A stretch of 6,663 bases of DNA from Rhizobium sp. Q54 (GTDB lineage Bacteria > Pseudomonadota > Alphaproteobacteria > Rickettsiales > UBA1997): positions 1-6,663 of the forward strand of contig CAMBFP010000059.1 in NCBI GenBank assembly GCA_945865745.1, written 5' to 3'. A model generated the notes under the pieces. That model was given only the letters and a program-made list of their open reading frames with translations, ran no database searches and was not told the origin of the DNA. The translations under genes and the position numbers were made by a program. Positions 5,760 through 6,663 of the stretch are shown in pieces; position 1 is the stretch's first letter; each line of letters begins with the position of its first letter.

Positions 5760-6663
5760 ATGAGAGCAGTAAGATTTATAGTTCGTCTATTATCTGGCCA
5801 ACCTAGCCCACAAGTTGCCCCTAAAGATGATTTTATAACGGGACTTCAGTCCTGGGTTAACTCAGCCGAACCTGGAGAAAGAGGATCGAGAGTTAAGGCG
5901 ATGCAAAGAATGATCAAGGCTAGGCGAAATAGAAGTACAAGTCTTACATTAAGTGAACTTCGATTATCATCTCTTCCTGCGCAGATTGCTGAGCTTACTG
6001 ATTTAACAGATTTAAATCTTGGCAACAACCAACTAACCACAATTCCAAACTCTCTACTAAATTCGCAAGCAGGATTACATCGTAACATCAACCTCAAATC
6101 CAATCTAATCTCTCCGGAAGAACTTGTCAGTCTTGACACGCTAGCTCTAGCAAGAGGAGTAACTTTAGAAATATCAATTCAAGACCGCGAGGCCATGGCA
6201 GTGGCGAAAGCGGCATTGAATTTACTGCTAATCACGGCTGCAGGAAATTCTCGGGGGGAAGCTCGAGATGAAAATGGATCAACCCAAACCGTTGCTGGAT
6301 TATTGGCTCGAGGGGCTGATGTTAACGCAGCAAGACCTGATGGTGCCACGGCTTTGATGTTGGGTGCTTATAATGGTCACACAGAAACCGTTTCAGCTCT
6401 TCTATCTCACAGTGGAGTTGATGTTAACGCAGTAACATCTGATGGTTACACGGCTTTGATGTTTGCTGCTTATAATGGCCACACAGAAACCGTTTCAGCT
6501 CTTCTGCTTCAAAAGGGAATTAATATTAACGCAGTAACATCTAATGGTGACACGGCTTTGATGCTTGCCGCTCAAAAGGGCCACACAGAAATCGTTTCAG
6601 CTCTTCTGCTTCAAGAGGGAATTAATATTAACGCAGTAACATCTAATGGTGACACGGCTTTGA
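5760..6663 (+). CDS. Leucine-rich-repeat and ankyrin-repeat protein, 3' end outside the window
   Basis: An open frame from ATG 5760 runs through the window end (301 codons, no stop). Residues 1-12 are basic/hydrophobic (MRAVRFIVRLLS) but short for a signal peptide. Residues 26-60 look helical, with W32, GERGSR (39-44) and MQRMIKARR; this resembles the N-cap before bacterial LRR effector domains. Residues 62-100 are leucine-rich repeats (LTLSELRLSSLP, then LTDLNLGNNQLTTIP), and 108-140 (INLKSNLISPEEL ... GVTLEIS) look like the closing LRR. After a linker there is a degenerate ankyrin unit (about 171-193, ending LLARGADVNAARP), then regular 34-residue ankyrin repeats at 194-227, 228-261, 262-295 and onward, with core TALMxAAxxGHTExVSALL. 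Both repeat types bind proteins, so a host- or partner-binding role is inferred; no enzymatic domain is visible in the part seen. The leader is A/T-rich with no Shine-Dalgarno and no convincing promoter. Confidence 0.87.
   Translation, partial: MRAVRFIVRLLSGQPSPQVAPKDDFITGLQSWVNSAEPGERGSRVKAMQRMIKARRNRSTSLTLSELRLSSLPAQIAELTDLTDLNLGNNQLTTIPNSLLNSQAGLHRNINLKSNLISPEELVSLDTLALARGVTLEISIQDREAMAVAKAALNLLLITAAGNSRGEARDENGSTQTVAGLLARGADVNAARPDGATALMLGAYNGHTETVSALLSHSGVDVNAVTSDGYTALMFAAYNGHTETVSALLLQKGININAVTSNGDTALMLAAQKGHTEIVSALLLQEGININAVTSNGDTAL
6339..6663 (+). repeat. Tandem 102-bp repeats encoding ankyrin units
   Basis: Units start at 6339, 6441, 6543 and 6645, exactly 102 bases apart, each opening with GATGGT or AATGGT and sharing ACGGCTTTGATG, CACACAGAAA and TTAACGCAGTAACATCT-type blocks. 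By eye the second and third units differ at about 9 of 102 positions. The array continues past the window end. The close DNA identity points to recent duplication or gene conversion among units. Confidence 0.93.

Noticed and set aside
5846..6139. Minus-strand 97-codon frame opposite the LRR region
   Set aside because: It is antisense to the clear LRR reading frame and looks like a shadow of its leucine-rich codons.

Overview
The window is an AT-rich stretch of a bacterial chromosome, most likely from an alphaproteobacterium and plausibly an intracellular or host-associated one (Rickettsiales- or Holosporales-like). This is inferred from three things. The branched-chain aminotransferase and the short Mrp without a CxxC motif look alphaproteobacterial. 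The znuA/znuC pair is divergent. A leucine-rich-repeat plus ankyrin-repeat protein of the type common in host-associated alphaproteobacteria lies at the right edge. No rRNA, tRNA, CRISPR array or recognisable insertion sequence was seen.

Left part (1-1645): the 5' end of a zinc-binding ABC transporter protein gene (znuA, minus strand) runs off the left edge. It is divergent from a complete ATPase gene (znuC, plus strand), and the two start codons lie within 7 bases of each other. The permease gene znuB is not next to znuC. After a 118-base gap comes a convergent mrp/apbC gene (minus strand), encoding an iron-sulfur-cluster carrier ATPase of the short form.

Middle part (1664-5322): four plus-strand genes are tightly packed and probably form one transcription unit. 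They are a family 2 glycosyltransferase, gmd (GDP-mannose 4,6-dehydratase), fcl (GDP-L-fucose synthase) and ilvE (branched-chain amino acid aminotransferase). Gmd and Fcl together convert GDP-mannose to GDP-L-fucose, and the glycosyltransferase is a candidate user of a nucleotide sugar in surface glycan assembly. IlvE has no obvious link to that pathway, yet its start overlaps the end of fcl by 8 bases. The only sizeable gap in the unit, 106 bases before fcl, holds a perfect 7-bp hairpin.

Right part (5323-6663): a 437-base stretch without a convincing gene holds hints of a decayed minus-strand gene and one short motif resembling dispersed intergenic repeats. It is followed by a plus-strand gene, cut by the window end. 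Its product has a helical N-cap, a short leucine-rich-repeat domain and then 34-residue ankyrin repeats that are nearly identical at the DNA level. This is the most distinctive item in the window and a candidate host-interaction protein.

None of the eight usable start codons has a clear Shine-Dalgarno sequence; most have A/T-rich leaders instead. I see no strong case for a wholly new biological system. The leads worth following are the LRR-ankyrin fusion, the head-to-head gene starts with no promoter room, and the fcl-ilvE overlap.
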